Assembly (NCBI RefSeq): GCF_016704835.1
Contig: NZ_JADIZJ010000021.1
Span: 248,001 to 312,000 of the forward strand
DNA length: 64,000 nt
Direction of reading: 5' to 3'
From: Sphingopyxis sp.
Lineage (GTDB): Bacteria; Pseudomonadota; Alphaproteobacteria; Sphingomonadales; Sphingomonadaceae
Shown here: piece after piece, positions 42,647 to 51,360 of the stretch
Position numbering within the stretch: the first letter of the stretch is position 1
Layout: each line of letters opens with the position of its first letter
Translations under genes and position numbers: made by a program
Notes under the pieces: model-generated
Database searches by the model: none
What the model was told of the DNA's origin: nothing
What the model saw: only the letters and a program-made list of their open reading frames with translations

Positions 42647-44179
42647 TCACAGCGGAATATTGTCATGCTTCTTCCACGGGTTCTCCAGCTGCTTGTTCCG
42701 CAGCTTGCGCAGCCCCAGGGCGATCCGTTTCCGCGTGTTATGCGGGTGGATGACCTCATCGATATACCCACGCGACGCCGCAACGAACGGGTTCGCAAAA
42801 CGGTCCTCATATTCCTTAGTGCGCTGCGCAATCTTTTCGGGGTCGCCGATGTCGCTGCGGAAGATGATCTCGACCGCGCCCTTCGCGCCCATTACGGCGA
42901 TCTCGGCGGTCGGCCACGCATAGTTCAGATCGCCGCGCAGGTGCTTTGATGCCATCACGTCATAGGCGCCGCCATAGGCCTTGCGCGTGATCACCGTGAT
43001 CTTCGGCACCGTCGCCTCGGCATAAGCGAACAGCAGCTTGGCGCCATGCTTGATGATGCCGTTAAATTCCTGCGCGGTGCCGGGCAGGAAGCCGGGGACG
43101 TCGACGAAGGTGATGATCGGGATCTCGAACGCATCGCAGAAGCGCACGAAACGCGCCGCCTTCTTCGAAGAGTTGATGTCGAGCACGCCGGCGAGCACCA
43201 AAGGCTGGTTCGCGACGATGCCGATCGTGCGGCCCTCGATGCGCCCGAAGCCGCAAATGATGTTGCCCGCATGCGCCGGCTGCACCTCGAAGAAATCGCC
43301 CTCGTCGACGGTCTTCCTGATCAGCTCGTGCATGTCGTACGGCTGGTTCGCGTTGGGCGGGATCAGCGTGTCGAGGCTCGGTTCGGCGCGATCATAGGGG
43401 TCGCTCGTCGGGCGCACCGGGACGCCGCTGCGGTTGTTTTCGGGCAGATAGTCAAAGAAATCGCGCGTTGCGAGGAGCGCCTCGATATCATTCTCGAACG
43501 CAATATCTGCGACCGAGCTCTTGGTCGTGTGGGTGATCGCGCCGCCGAGCTCTTCCTGCGTGACCACCTCGTTGGTCACGGTCTTGACCACATCGGGGCC
43601 GGTGACGAACATATAGCTGCTGTCTTTGACCATGAAGATGAAGTCGGTCATCGCCGGGCTGTAAACCGCGCCGCCCGCGCACGGCCCCATGATCAGGCTG
43701 ATCTGCGGCACCACCCCCGACGCGAGCACGTTGCGCTGGAACACCTCGGCATAGCCGCCAAGCGATGCCACACCCTCCTGGATGCGCGCGCCGCCGCTGT
43801 CGTTCATCCCGATGATCGGCGCGCCGACCTTCATCGCATTGTCCATGACCTTCATGATCTTTTCGGCGTGACGCTCGGACAGCGCGCCGCCAAAAACCGT
43901 GAAATCCTGGCTGAAAACATAAACGAGACGCCCGTTGATCGTCCCCGATCCGGTCACCACGCCGTCGCCCGGGATCTTCTGGTCCTGCATGCCGAAATCG
44001 ACGCAATTATGCTCGACATAGGTGTCGAGTTCTTCGAACGAGCCTTCGTCGAGCAGCACATTGACTCGCTCGCGCGCGGTCAGCTTGCCCTTGCTGTGCT
44101 GCGCATCGATGCGCTTTTGCCCGCCGCCCAAGACAGCGGCGGCGCGGCGGCGTTCCATTTCGGCGATATTGGCGGACAT
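42647..44179 (-). CDS. pccB: Propionyl-CoA carboxylase carboxyltransferase subunit
   Basis: 510 residues, carboxyltransferase of the biotin-dependent acyl-CoA type: GSFEELDTYVEHNCVDFGMQ, SGGARIQEGVASLGGYAEVF, and the two oxyanion GG sites (GPCAGGAVYSPAMTDF, ITRKAYGGAYDVMASKH). The C-terminus is KKHDNIPL as in PccB. It transfers carboxyl from biotin to propionyl-CoA. The start is the ATG at 44179 behind GGGAGAG. First gene of the operon, it diverges from the regulator across 109 bases with TTTGCAAA boxes. An in-frame extension upstream lies in the operator region. Confidence 0.95.
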   Translation of the reverse strand: MSANIAEMERRRAAAVLGGGQKRIDAQHSKGKLTARERVNVLLDEGSFEELDTYVEHNCVDFGMQDQKIPGDGVVTGSGTINGRLVYVFSQDFTVFGGALSERHAEKIMKVMDNAMKVGAPIIGMNDSGGARIQEGVASLGGYAEVFQRNVLASGVVPQISLIMGPCAGGAVYSPAMTDFIFMVKDSSYMFVTGPDVVKTVTNEVVTQEELGGAITHTTKSSVADIAFENDIEALLATRDFFDYLPENNRSGVPVRPTSDPYDRAEPSLDTLIPPNANQPYDMHELIRKTVDEGDFFEVQPAHAGNIICGFGRIEGRTIGIVANQPLVLAGVLDINSSKKAARFVRFCDAFEIPIITFVDVPGFLPGTAQEFNGIIKHGAKLLFAYAEATVPKITVITRKAYGGAYDVMASKHLRGDLNYAWPTAEIAVMGAKGAVEIIFRSDIGDPEKIAQRTKEYEDRFANPFVAASRGYIDEVIHPHNTRKRIALGLRKLRNKQLENPWKKHDNIPL

Positions 44180-44243
44180 TCGGCTCTCCCAACGCACTTC
44201 AGAATATCGTCTGCCCGCTTCGAGCCGCGCAGGCAAATGCGAA

Positions 44244-44274
44244 TTTGCAAAGTTGCAAAGTGCTAGTTTGCAGA
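44244..44274. promoter_or_regulatory. TTTGCAAA operator array between pccB and pccR
   Basis: Three octamer-like boxes, TTTGCAAA (44244-44251), GTTGCAAA (44252-44259) and TTTGCAGA (44267-44274), lie in the 109-base divergent gap. An added GCAAATGCGAATTTGC palindrome runs from 44233. TTTGCAAA is the motif known for PccR-type short-chain acyl-CoA regulators in alphaproteobacteria, so this is the likely autoregulatory and pcc operon site. Confidence 0.75.
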
Positions 44275-44288
44275 ATAAAGTGCCGCCG

Positions 44289-45698
44289 ATGGTGCAAAAC
44301 CGACTCTACGCCGGGCGGCAACTTCGCCAACTTCGGGACTCCCGCAACCTCCGTCAGTCGGACTTCGCGACAAAACTCGGGATCTCGGCCTCCTACCTCA
44401 GCCAGATCGAGCATGACGACCGGCCACTGACCCCTGTACTCCTCGACCGGCTGCAAAAGCTGTTTCCGCTCGAATGGGAGGAGGTCGCCGCCGACGCCGG
44501 TGATCGCCGCGCCGGAGCACTGCGCGAAGCCGCTGCCGACCCGCTCTTCGCTGCCGCGCCCCTGCCCCCCGAACAGCTCGAACGCGCGGCACTGCAACAG
44601 CCACAGCTCACCGACCAGTTTGTCGCGCTCCACGCCGCCTATCGCCGCGCGGGGCAGCGGCTCCAGATCATCGACGAGGCTCTGACCGGCGGCACCGCCG
44701 AGGGCAGCCGCCTGCCGTGGGAAGAGGTACGCGACTGGTTTCACGATGCGGGCAACTATGTCGATAGCATCGACCGCGCCGCCGAAACCCTGGCTGGGCA
44801 GTTGCGCGGCAAAGACCCTTCCCCAACCATCGAGACGATCGAACGACGGCTGCGCGACGCGCTCGGCATTTCGATCGTTTACACCCAGACGCAAAGTCTT
44901 CGCGATTTCGACGCGACGATGCGCCACCTGGTGATCGACCCGTCGCAGCCCGCCGAGAGCCGCCGGTTTCAGTTGGCGCACCAACTCGCAGCGTTAGCGC
45001 TGGCGCGCGAAATCGCGGCGGTGGTGGAGGCCAGTCCACTACGCACAGCCGCCGCGCGGCAATTGCTCCACGTCGGCCTCGCCAACTATGCTGCGGGCGC
45101 GGTGCTGATGCCCTACGCCCCCTTCCGCGCCAGCGCGCGCGCCGTGCGCCACGACATCGACCGGCTGCGGATGGACTATGGGGTCAGCTTCGAACAGGCG
45201 TGCCACCGCCTCTCGACCCTTCAGCGCCCCGGCGCACGCGGCATTCCGATGTTTTTCTGCCGCGTCGACATGGCGGGCAATATCACCAAGCGGCACAGCG
45301 CGACGCGCCTCCAATTTGCGCGCTTCGGCGGCGCCTGCCCGCTGTGGATCGTCCATGAAGCGGCGGCGATCCCCGACCGCATCCTGTTCCAGCTGGCCGA
45401 GACACCCGACGGGCTGCGCTATGTGTCGATGGCGAAGGGGTTGGTGAAGCCGTCGGGCAGCTACGCGCGCAGCCCTCGGCGCTACGCCGTCGCGCTCGGG
45501 TGCGAGGCGCAATATGCGGGGGATTTCGTCTATGCCGACGGGGTCGACGTCACCGCCCCACAGGCGGCGACGCGCATCGGCCTGTCGTGCCGCATCTGCC
45601 CGCGCGACGACTGCGACCAACGCGCTTTTCCGCCGAGCGATCGGCCGATCTTGGTCGATCCCGATCGGCGGGACGTCGTGCCGTATCGGATTGGCTAA
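44289..45698 (+). CDS. pccR: PccR/ScfR-type short-chain acyl-CoA regulator
   Basis: 469 residues. An N-terminal XRE helix-turn-helix spans residues 8-65 (LRQLRDSRNLRQSDFATKLG, SASYLSQIEHDDRPLT). A middle IrrE-like (DUF955-type) part and a C-terminal DUF2083/ScfR domain follow, with GLSCRICPRDDCDQRAFPP near residue 440. Proteins of this kind (PccR, RamB, PrpR) control propionyl-CoA metabolism and sense acyl-CoA. Mycobacterial PrpR binds an Fe-S cluster through a similar Cys-x2-Cys-x4-Cys motif. Divergent position next to pccB and the TTTGCAAA boxes support the assignment. An in-frame extension upstream is not supported. Confidence 0.88.
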   Translation: MVQNRLYAGRQLRQLRDSRNLRQSDFATKLGISASYLSQIEHDDRPLTPVLLDRLQKLFPLEWEEVAADAGDRRAGALREAAADPLFAAAPLPPEQLERAALQQPQLTDQFVALHAAYRRAGQRLQIIDEALTGGTAEGSRLPWEEVRDWFHDAGNYVDSIDRAAETLAGQLRGKDPSPTIETIERRLRDALGISIVYTQTQSLRDFDATMRHLVIDPSQPAESRRFQLAHQLAALALAREIAAVVEASPLRTAAARQLLHVGLANYAAGAVLMPYAPFRASARAVRHDIDRLRMDYGVSFEQACHRLSTLQRPGARGIPMFFCRVDMAGNITKRHSATRLQFARFGGACPLWIVHEAAAIPDRILFQLAETPDGLRYVSMAKGLVKPSGSYARSPRRYAVALGCEAQYAGDFVYADGVDVTAPQAATRIGLSCRICPRDDCDQRAFPPSDRPILVDPDRRDVVPYRIG

Positions 45699-45705
45699 CC
45701 GTCGT

Positions 45706-45721
45706 CCCCGCGAAGGCGGGG
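45706..45721. terminator. Family D REP unit as bidirectional terminator
   Basis: CCCCGC and GCGGGG pair around GAAG between the convergent pccR and gor genes. The unit CGTCCCCGCGAAGGCGGGGG is the classic sphingomonad REP whose translated form reads VPAKAG; it is of the same family as the E2-linker copies. Confidence 0.65.
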
Positions 45722-45730
45722 GCAACGATC

Positions 45731-47077
45731 TTATTTCAGCAACACCAACTCTTCCGCCATGCTCGGGTGCAGCGCCACCGTCGCGTCGAAATCGGCCTTG
45801 GTCAGCCCGGCCTTCACCGCAACCGCTGCCGCCTGCAAAATCTCCGGCGCATCGGGGCCGATCATGTGCAGCCCGACCACCTGATCGGTCGCCTCATTGA
45901 CCACCATCTTGTACAGCGCGCGCTCGTTGCGGCCCGCCAGAACATTCTTCATCGCGCGGAAATCGCTCGTGTACACACGCACCGTGCCCAGCTTGTTGCG
46001 CGCTTCGGCTTCGGTCATCCCGACCGCGCCGATCGGTGGGTGGCTGAACACCGCGCTCGGGACATTGGCATAGTCGACCACCGTCGGCTTGCCGCCGAAG
46101 ACGCTGTCGGCAAAGGCCTGCCCTTCGCGGATCGCGACCGGGGTCAGCTGGATGCGGTTGGTGACGTCGCCGACGGCATAGATGCTGGGAACCGACGACT
46201 GGTTGGTCTCGTCGACCTTTATCGCGCCCTCTTTGTCGAGCTCGACGCCGACCTCTTCCAGCCCCAGCCCCTTGGTGTTCGGCACCCGGCCCGCCGCGAC
46301 CAGCACGATGTCGGCATCGATCGGATCGCAATTGCCCAGATGGACGGTCAGCGAACCGTCCTCCTTCTTCTCGATCGACTCGAACGGCGCGTTGAAGCGG
46401 AATTCGATGCCCTTGGTCATCGAGATCTGCAGCAGCCGGTCGCGGATCTGCTCATCATACCCGCGCAGGATCGTGTCGCCGCGGTTGACGATCGTTACCT
46501 TGCTGCCGAATTCGTTGAAGATGCCAGCGAATTCGTTGGCGATATAGCCGCCGCCCGCGATCACGACGCGACCCGGCAACTTGTCGAGGTGGAACACCTC
46601 GTTCGAGGTAATCGCATGCTCGCTGCCCGGAAATTCGGGAACGAAAGGCCAGCCGCCGGTCGCGATCAGGATGCGCTCGGCGGTGATTTCCTCTCCATCG
46701 GCCATCCGCACCTTTTGCGGCCCGACGATCGTCGCGCGCGTTTTGAACAGCGTGACCTTGTGATTTTCGAGCGTCTGACCGTACAGTCCTTCGAGCCGGG
46801 TGACCTCGGCCAGCACATTGTCGCGCAGCCGGTCCCAGTCGAATTTGCAGTCGGGCACGTCCCATCCGAAATGGCGGGCGTCCTTCAGATCCTCGGCAAA
46901 ATGCGCGCCATAAACGAGCAATTTCTTGGGCACGCAGCCACGAATGACGCAGGTGCCGCCGACGCGATGCTCTTCGGCCACCGCGACGCGCGCGCCATAG
47001 GACGCAGCCACGCGCGAGGCGCGAACGCCGCCCGACCCGGCGCCGATGACAAACAGGTCGAAGTCGAAATTGCTCAT
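45731..47077 (-). CDS. gor: Glutathione-disulfide reductase
   Basis: 448 residues. FAD motif FVIGAGSGGVRASRVAASYG at the start, redox disulfide Cys43/Cys48 in GGTCVIRGCVPKK, NAD(P) motif VIAGGGYIANEFAGIF followed by positively charged residues (VNRGDTILRGYDEQIRDR) fitting NADPH, and the C-terminal VALHPSMAEELVLL with the His-Glu pair. It regenerates glutathione. The start is the ATG at 47077. It is convergent with pccR and downstream (minus strand) of pgi with a 109-base gap. Confidence 0.95.
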   Translation of the reverse strand: MSNFDFDLFVIGAGSGGVRASRVAASYGARVAVAEEHRVGGTCVIRGCVPKKLLVYGAHFAEDLKDARHFGWDVPDCKFDWDRLRDNVLAEVTRLEGLYGQTLENHKVTLFKTRATIVGPQKVRMADGEEITAERILIATGGWPFVPEFPGSEHAITSNEVFHLDKLPGRVVIAGGGYIANEFAGIFNEFGSKVTIVNRGDTILRGYDEQIRDRLLQISMTKGIEFRFNAPFESIEKKEDGSLTVHLGNCDPIDADIVLVAAGRVPNTKGLGLEEVGVELDKEGAIKVDETNQSSVPSIYAVGDVTNRIQLTPVAIREGQAFADSVFGGKPTVVDYANVPSAVFSHPPIGAVGMTEAEARNKLGTVRVYTSDFRAMKNVLAGRNERALYKMVVNEATDQVVGLHMIGPDAPEILQAAAVAVKAGLTKADFDATVALHPSMAEELVLLK

Positions 47078-47186
47078 GTGGGAGACCCTTGAAATAGAAT
47101 TGGCTGGCTTTCGCAGCCGGCGCCTATGTGGTTACGCGGTGCCGCGATGCCAATCGATTTTTGCCATCACAGACAGTGGCGCTGTC

Positions 47187-48692
47187 TCATTCGCCGAGCG
47201 CAGCCGCCATCAGCGCCTGCGTTGCCGGGTCGAAGTCGATCGTTCCCTCGGCCAGCCCCTTTGCCATGTCCTTGCCCAACTCGACGCCAAACTGGTCGAA
47301 CGGATTGATCCCGAGCAGCACGGCATTGGCGAACACGCGATGTTCGTAAAAGGCGATCAGCGCGCCCAGCGCGTGCGGTGTCACCTGATCGAGCAGGATC
47401 GTCGTCGACGGACGGTCGCCCGGATAGTTGCGCGCGCCATCTTCACTCGCCCGTCCCGCCATCAGCGCCGCGCCCTGCGCGATGCAGTTGGCGACGAGCG
47501 TTTCGTGATGCGCGTCGTCGAGCAGATGGTCGGGCTCGCGCGCTACGACAAATTCGACCGGGACCAGATTGGTGCCCTGATGCAGCAGCTGGAACACGGC
47601 GTGCTGCGCGTCGGTGCCGACCCCACCCCAGGTGATCGCGGCGCTGTGGCGGCCTAGCGCCTCACCCGCCAGGGTCACCGACTTGCCGTTCGATTCCATT
47701 TCAAGCTGCTGCAAATAGCTCGGCAGGAGCCGCAGCCGCTCGTCATAGGCGAACACCGCGCGCGTCTGGCAGCCGAGCCGATTGGCGTAGAGTTGATCGG
47801 CGAAGGCGGCGAGCAGGCAGATATTGTCCGCACCGTTCGCGAGGCGGAAATGGCGATCCATCTCCGCTGCGCCCTCGAGCATATCCTCGAACGCATCCCA
47901 GCCGAGCGCCAGTGCGGCGGGAAAGCCAATCGACGACCACAAAGAATAGCGCCCGCCCACCGTCTCGTTGAACGGCAAGATTCGCGTTTCGTCGATGCCC
48001 CATTCAATTGCGCGATCGGGCATTGCGGTCAGCGCGATGAAGCGCCCGAGCGGATCGTCGACGCCAGCTTCGTCGAGCCATTGCAGCGCCGAATTGGCGT
48101 TCATCAGCGTTTCAGTGGTGGTGAAGGTCTTCGACGCGACCGCAACCAGCGTATGTTCGGGGCTGAACTTGGCAAACACCTCATCGAGCGCCGCGCCATC
48201 GACGTTCGACACCACAGCGACGTCATAGCGGTTGCTGTGACGACCCAGCGCATCGACGAGCAAGTCGGGGCCGAGTGCCGATCCGCCAATGCCGATGTGG
48301 AGCAGGTGGCGGATCTCGCCGAATGCACCCGCCTCGATCGCATCGATCATCATCCGCATCCGCTGATGCAGCGCCTGCGCGCGGTGGACCGAATCGGGGG
48401 CGCCGTCGCCGCGTTCGGCGCTATGCTCGGCGGCACGGTTCTCGGTCGGATTGGCGATGCCGCCTGAAAACAGCGTCTTGCGGCGCCCGTCGAAATCCTG
48501 CGCGGCGGCAAGGTCGGACAGGATCGCGACCGCAGCGTCATCCAGATGCGTCTTGGCAAAATCGAAGCGAATATCGGCAACGCTGCGCACCAGAGCCTGC
48601 AACCGCGCGTCGGGATCGGTGGCGATCAGGTCGGTCAGTTTATGCGGCTGCCAGTCTGCGAACGCGCGCCAGGCTTGATCGGCTGTCGTCAT
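47187..48692 (-). CDS. pgi: Glucose-6-phosphate isomerase
   Basis: 501 residues with the PGI signatures: LLHIGIGGSALGPDLLVDAL, VASKTFTTTETLMNANSALQ, GGRYSLWSSIGFPAALALG and the C-terminal catalytic-lysine region near GVELGKDMAKGL. It interconverts glucose- and fructose-6-phosphate in glycolysis, the Entner-Doudoroff cycle and gluconeogenesis. The start is the ATG at 48692 behind GAGGA. An in-frame extension upstream reads through a family B repeat and is not part of the gene. Confidence 0.95.
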   Translation of the reverse strand: MTTADQAWRAFADWQPHKLTDLIATDPDARLQALVRSVADIRFDFAKTHLDDAAVAILSDLAAAQDFDGRRKTLFSGGIANPTENRAAEHSAERGDGAPDSVHRAQALHQRMRMMIDAIEAGAFGEIRHLLHIGIGGSALGPDLLVDALGRHSNRYDVAVVSNVDGAALDEVFAKFSPEHTLVAVASKTFTTTETLMNANSALQWLDEAGVDDPLGRFIALTAMPDRAIEWGIDETRILPFNETVGGRYSLWSSIGFPAALALGWDAFEDMLEGAAEMDRHFRLANGADNICLLAAFADQLYANRLGCQTRAVFAYDERLRLLPSYLQQLEMESNGKSVTLAGEALGRHSAAITWGGVGTDAQHAVFQLLHQGTNLVPVEFVVAREPDHLLDDAHHETLVANCIAQGAALMAGRASEDGARNYPGDRPSTTILLDQVTPHALGALIAFYEHRVFANAVLLGINPFDQFGVELGKDMAKGLAEGTIDFDPATQALMAAALGE

Positions 48693-48713
48693 CGAAAATC
48701 CTCTAAAATCCGC

Positions 48714-48789
48714 TCGTGTCGAGCGAAGTCGAGACACCGCGAGGACATGTGCTGCCAAGGGGCATCTCGACTTCGCTCGATGCGAACGG
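48714..48789. repeat. Family B intergenic palindrome (copy 2)
   Basis: GTGTCGAGCGAAGTCGAGAC on the left, GCATCTCGACTTCGCTCGAT plus GCGAACGG on the right. It lies in the divergent gap between pgi and lepB. The right arm is identical to copy 1 at 33719-33796 over about 24 bases. Confidence 0.85.
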
Positions 48790-48889
48790 GATTGACTGGC
48801 CTTTCCATACGTCCACGCCCCTCGCGACACCAGCGCCATCCGCCGATATTTGCTTGACGTGGTAACCTATTCATCGCCAATGCCGCGGC

Positions 48890-49783
48890 ATGACCGAAGC
48901 CAGCATTACCGTCGATAACGGGCCAGCCAGCCAGCCCGCCCCGTCCGCGCCGACCCCCGCACCGGTATCGGCAAAGGAAGAGGCGGTCGACACCGTCCGC
49001 TTCCTCGCGTTGCTCGCGATCGCGGTGCTGGTTTTCCGCAGCTTTTTCCTGTCGCCGTTCAACATTCCCTCGGAATCGATGCAGCCCAGGCTGCTGATCG
49101 GCGACTATCTGCTCGTCAATAAGATGGCCTACGGATATTCGAAGTACAGCCTGCCGTTCAGCGTGCCGCTGATCCCGGGCCGCCTGTTCGCGCGCACCCC
49201 CGAGCGCGGCGACGTCGCAGTGTTCAAGGCGCCGCCGGTTGCCGACAATGATTATATCAAGCGCGTCATCGGCCTGCCGGGCGACAGCGTGCAGGTGAAG
49301 GACGGCATCGTGTGGCTGAACGGCAAGCCGCTGAAGCGCGAGCCGATCGCCGATTTTGTTATTCCGGTGACCCCGAACATGGTCGACGCATCGCGCGCAA
49401 TGGGAAGCTTGCCCTGCTACTCGATGGAGTTTGAGGAAGTCGCGCCCGACGGTCAGCGCCAATGCCGCTACAAGCAGTTCCGCGAGACGCTGCCGAGCGG
49501 CAAAAGCTACAATATCCTCGATATAACCACGATTGCCGAGGACAACACGGATCTGGTCGTCGTTCCCGAAGGCCATTTGTTCATGATGGGCGACAACCGC
49601 GACCGCAGTGCCGACAGCCGTTTTCCTGCGATGGAAAATCAGGGCATCGGCCTGGTGCCCGAAGAGAACCTCGTCGGCAAAGCGCTCGTCGGCATGTTCT
49701 CGACCGACGGATCGGCGAGCTGGATCAACCCGATCAGCTGGTTCACCGCGGCGCGCTGGAGCCGCATCGGGGATGGTTTTTGA
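48890..49783 (+). CDS. lepB: Signal peptidase I
   Basis: 297 residues. A proline/alanine-rich cytoplasmic start is followed by one membrane helix (residues about 37-55) and the periplasmic catalytic domain. The Ser/Lys dyad is Ser63 (IPSESMQP) and Lys124 (DNDYIKRVIGLPGD). GHLFMMGDNRDRSADSR is the conserved box E. It removes signal peptides from exported preproteins. The start is the ATG at 48890, without a clear ribosome site. It leads a lepB-rnc-era operon with four-base overlaps. Confidence 0.95.
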   Translation: MTEASITVDNGPASQPAPSAPTPAPVSAKEEAVDTVRFLALLAIAVLVFRSFFLSPFNIPSESMQPRLLIGDYLLVNKMAYGYSKYSLPFSVPLIPGRLFARTPERGDVAVFKAPPVADNDYIKRVIGLPGDSVQVKDGIVWLNGKPLKREPIADFVIPVTPNMVDASRAMGSLPCYSMEFEEVAPDGQRQCRYKQFRETLPSGKSYNILDITTIAEDNTDLVVVPEGHLFMMGDNRDRSADSRFPAMENQGIGLVPEENLVGKALVGMFSTDGSASWINPISWFTAARWSRIGDGF

Positions 49784-50460
49784 CCGATAAGCTGGACACC
49801 GGGGCGCTCGCCGAAATCCTCGGCAGCACCCCGGACGATCTGGCCCTTTACGAACTGGCGCTGACCCATGGCAGCACCGGGCGCGCCGATTACCAGCGGC
49901 TCGAGTTTTTGGGCGACCGCGTGCTTGGCCTGGTCATCGCATCCGAACTTTACGCGCGCTATCCGACCGCGAGCGAGGGCGAGATGTCGTCGCGGCTGCA
50001 TGTGCTGGCATCCGGCGCGACTTGCGCGGCGATTGCGCAGCGGCTGAACCTCACCGACCTGATCCGTTTCGGCGCGCAGGCGCGCAACGATGGCGGGCGC
50101 TATAGCGACAATATCGCGGCCGATGCGATCGAGGCGCTGATCGGCGCGCTTTATCTCGATCAGGGCATCGACGCCGCCCGCGCCTTCATCCTCGCCCATT
50201 GGGGCGACATGGTCGACGGACAGGTAGAAGCACCCAAACATCCCAAAGCGGCGCTGCAGGAATGGGCGCTCGCGCGCAAACGCCGCCCCCCCGAATATGA
50301 AATCGTCGCCCGCGAAGGCCCCGACCACTCACCGCGCTTCCGCGTTGCCGTCAGCGTCGGCAAGCTTGCACGCGCAGAGGCCGAAGGCACCAGCAAACAG
50401 GCGGCCGAAAAGGCCGCAGCGGCAGCCCTGCTCGCCGAACTCGAAGGACTTAAAGAATGA
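49780..50460 (+). CDS. rnc: Ribonuclease III
   Basis: 226 residues. The nuclease domain has YQRLEFLGDRVLGLVIASEL (the RNase III signature with catalytic acidic residues) and DAIEALIGALYLDQG. A C-terminal double-strand RNA-binding domain (KAALQEWALARKRRPPEYEI to TSKQAAEKAAAAALLAEL) follows. It processes rRNA and other duplexes. The only suitable start is TTG at 49780, overlapping the lepB stop (TTGA); the next ATG is inside the catalytic domain. era overlaps its stop (ATGA). Confidence 0.93.
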   Translation: MTDKLDTGALAEILGSTPDDLALYELALTHGSTGRADYQRLEFLGDRVLGLVIASELYARYPTASEGEMSSRLHVLASGATCAAIAQRLNLTDLIRFGAQARNDGGRYSDNIAADAIEALIGALYLDQGIDAARAFILAHWGDMVDGQVEAPKHPKAALQEWALARKRRPPEYEIVAREGPDHSPRFRVAVSVGKLARAEAEGTSKQAAEKAAAAALLAELEGLKE

Positions 50461-51350
50461 CCCACCGCTGCGGATTTGTCGCCGTCGTCGGCGCGCCCAA
50501 CGCGGGCAAATCGACCATCGTCAACGCGCTGGTCGGCCAGAAGGTCGCAATTGTCAGCCCCAAGGCGCAAACGACGCGCACCCGGCTGATGGGGGTCGCG
50601 ATGGATGGCGAGACGCAGATCATATTGATCGACACGCCGGGCATCTTTGCCCCCACCCGTCGGCTCGACCGCGCCATGGTCGCTGCGGCGTGGAACAGCC
50701 TCGACCAGGCCGAGGCGATCCTGGTGATGATCGATGCTGCGGCAAAACTCGGCGAACGCGCCGAGCGCGTGCTGCAGGGGATCGAAGGGCGGCCCGAAAA
50801 GAAGTTCCTCGTGCTCAACAAGGTCGACCTGACCCGGAAGGACAAGCTGCTGACGACCGCGACGACGCTCAACGAGCGCGTCGCGTTCGATGAAACCTTC
50901 TTCATCTCGGCAAGCACGGGCGACGGCGTTCCCGAACTGAAAGCGACGCTGTCGGCGCTGATGCCCGAGGGGCATTGGCATTTCCCCGAAGACGAGGTGA
51001 GCGACGCGCCCGAACGCATGCTCGCCGCCGAAATCACCCGCGAACAGCTCTATCGCCAGCTCCATGAGGAACTGCCCTATCAATCAACCGTCGAGACCGA
51101 GAAATTCACGACGCGCAAGGACGGCAGCGCGGAAATCCATCAGCAGATCCTCGTCGCCCGCGACAACCAGCGCGCGATCATCCTTGGCCACAAGGGCGAA
51201 CGCATCAAGGAGATCGGCAGCAAGTCGCGCGCCGAACTGACCGAACTGCTGGGGCGGACGGTTCACCTGTTTCTGCATGTGAAGGTCAAAGCGAACTGGG
51301 ACGAGGATCGCAGCGTCTATCGCGACATGGGGCTTGATTGGGTGGATTGA
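50457..51350 (+). CDS. era: GTPase Era
   Basis: 297 residues. P-loop GAPNAGKST at residues 12-20, the DTPG switch in LIDTPGIFAPTRRL, and the NKVD base motif in VLNKVDLTRKDKL. A C-terminal KH domain (QRAIILGHKGERIKEIGSKS, about residues 235-285) follows. Era binds 16S rRNA in 30S assembly. The start is the ATG at 50457, overlapping rnc. It ends 10 bases before a membrane protein that may be co-transcribed. Confidence 0.96.
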   Translation: MTHRCGFVAVVGAPNAGKSTIVNALVGQKVAIVSPKAQTTRTRLMGVAMDGETQIILIDTPGIFAPTRRLDRAMVAAAWNSLDQAEAILVMIDAAAKLGERAERVLQGIEGRPEKKFLVLNKVDLTRKDKLLTTATTLNERVAFDETFFISASTGDGVPELKATLSALMPEGHWHFPEDEVSDAPERMLAAEITREQLYRQLHEELPYQSTVETEKFTTRKDGSAEIHQQILVARDNQRAIILGHKGERIKEIGSKSRAELTELLGRTVHLFLHVKVKANWDEDRSVYRDMGLDWVD

Positions 51351-51360
51351 GCGGCAAACC

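Noticed and set aside
48850..48889. TTGACG as a -35 box for lepB.
   Set aside because: No convincing -10 hexamer at proper spacing was found, so I did not list a promoter.
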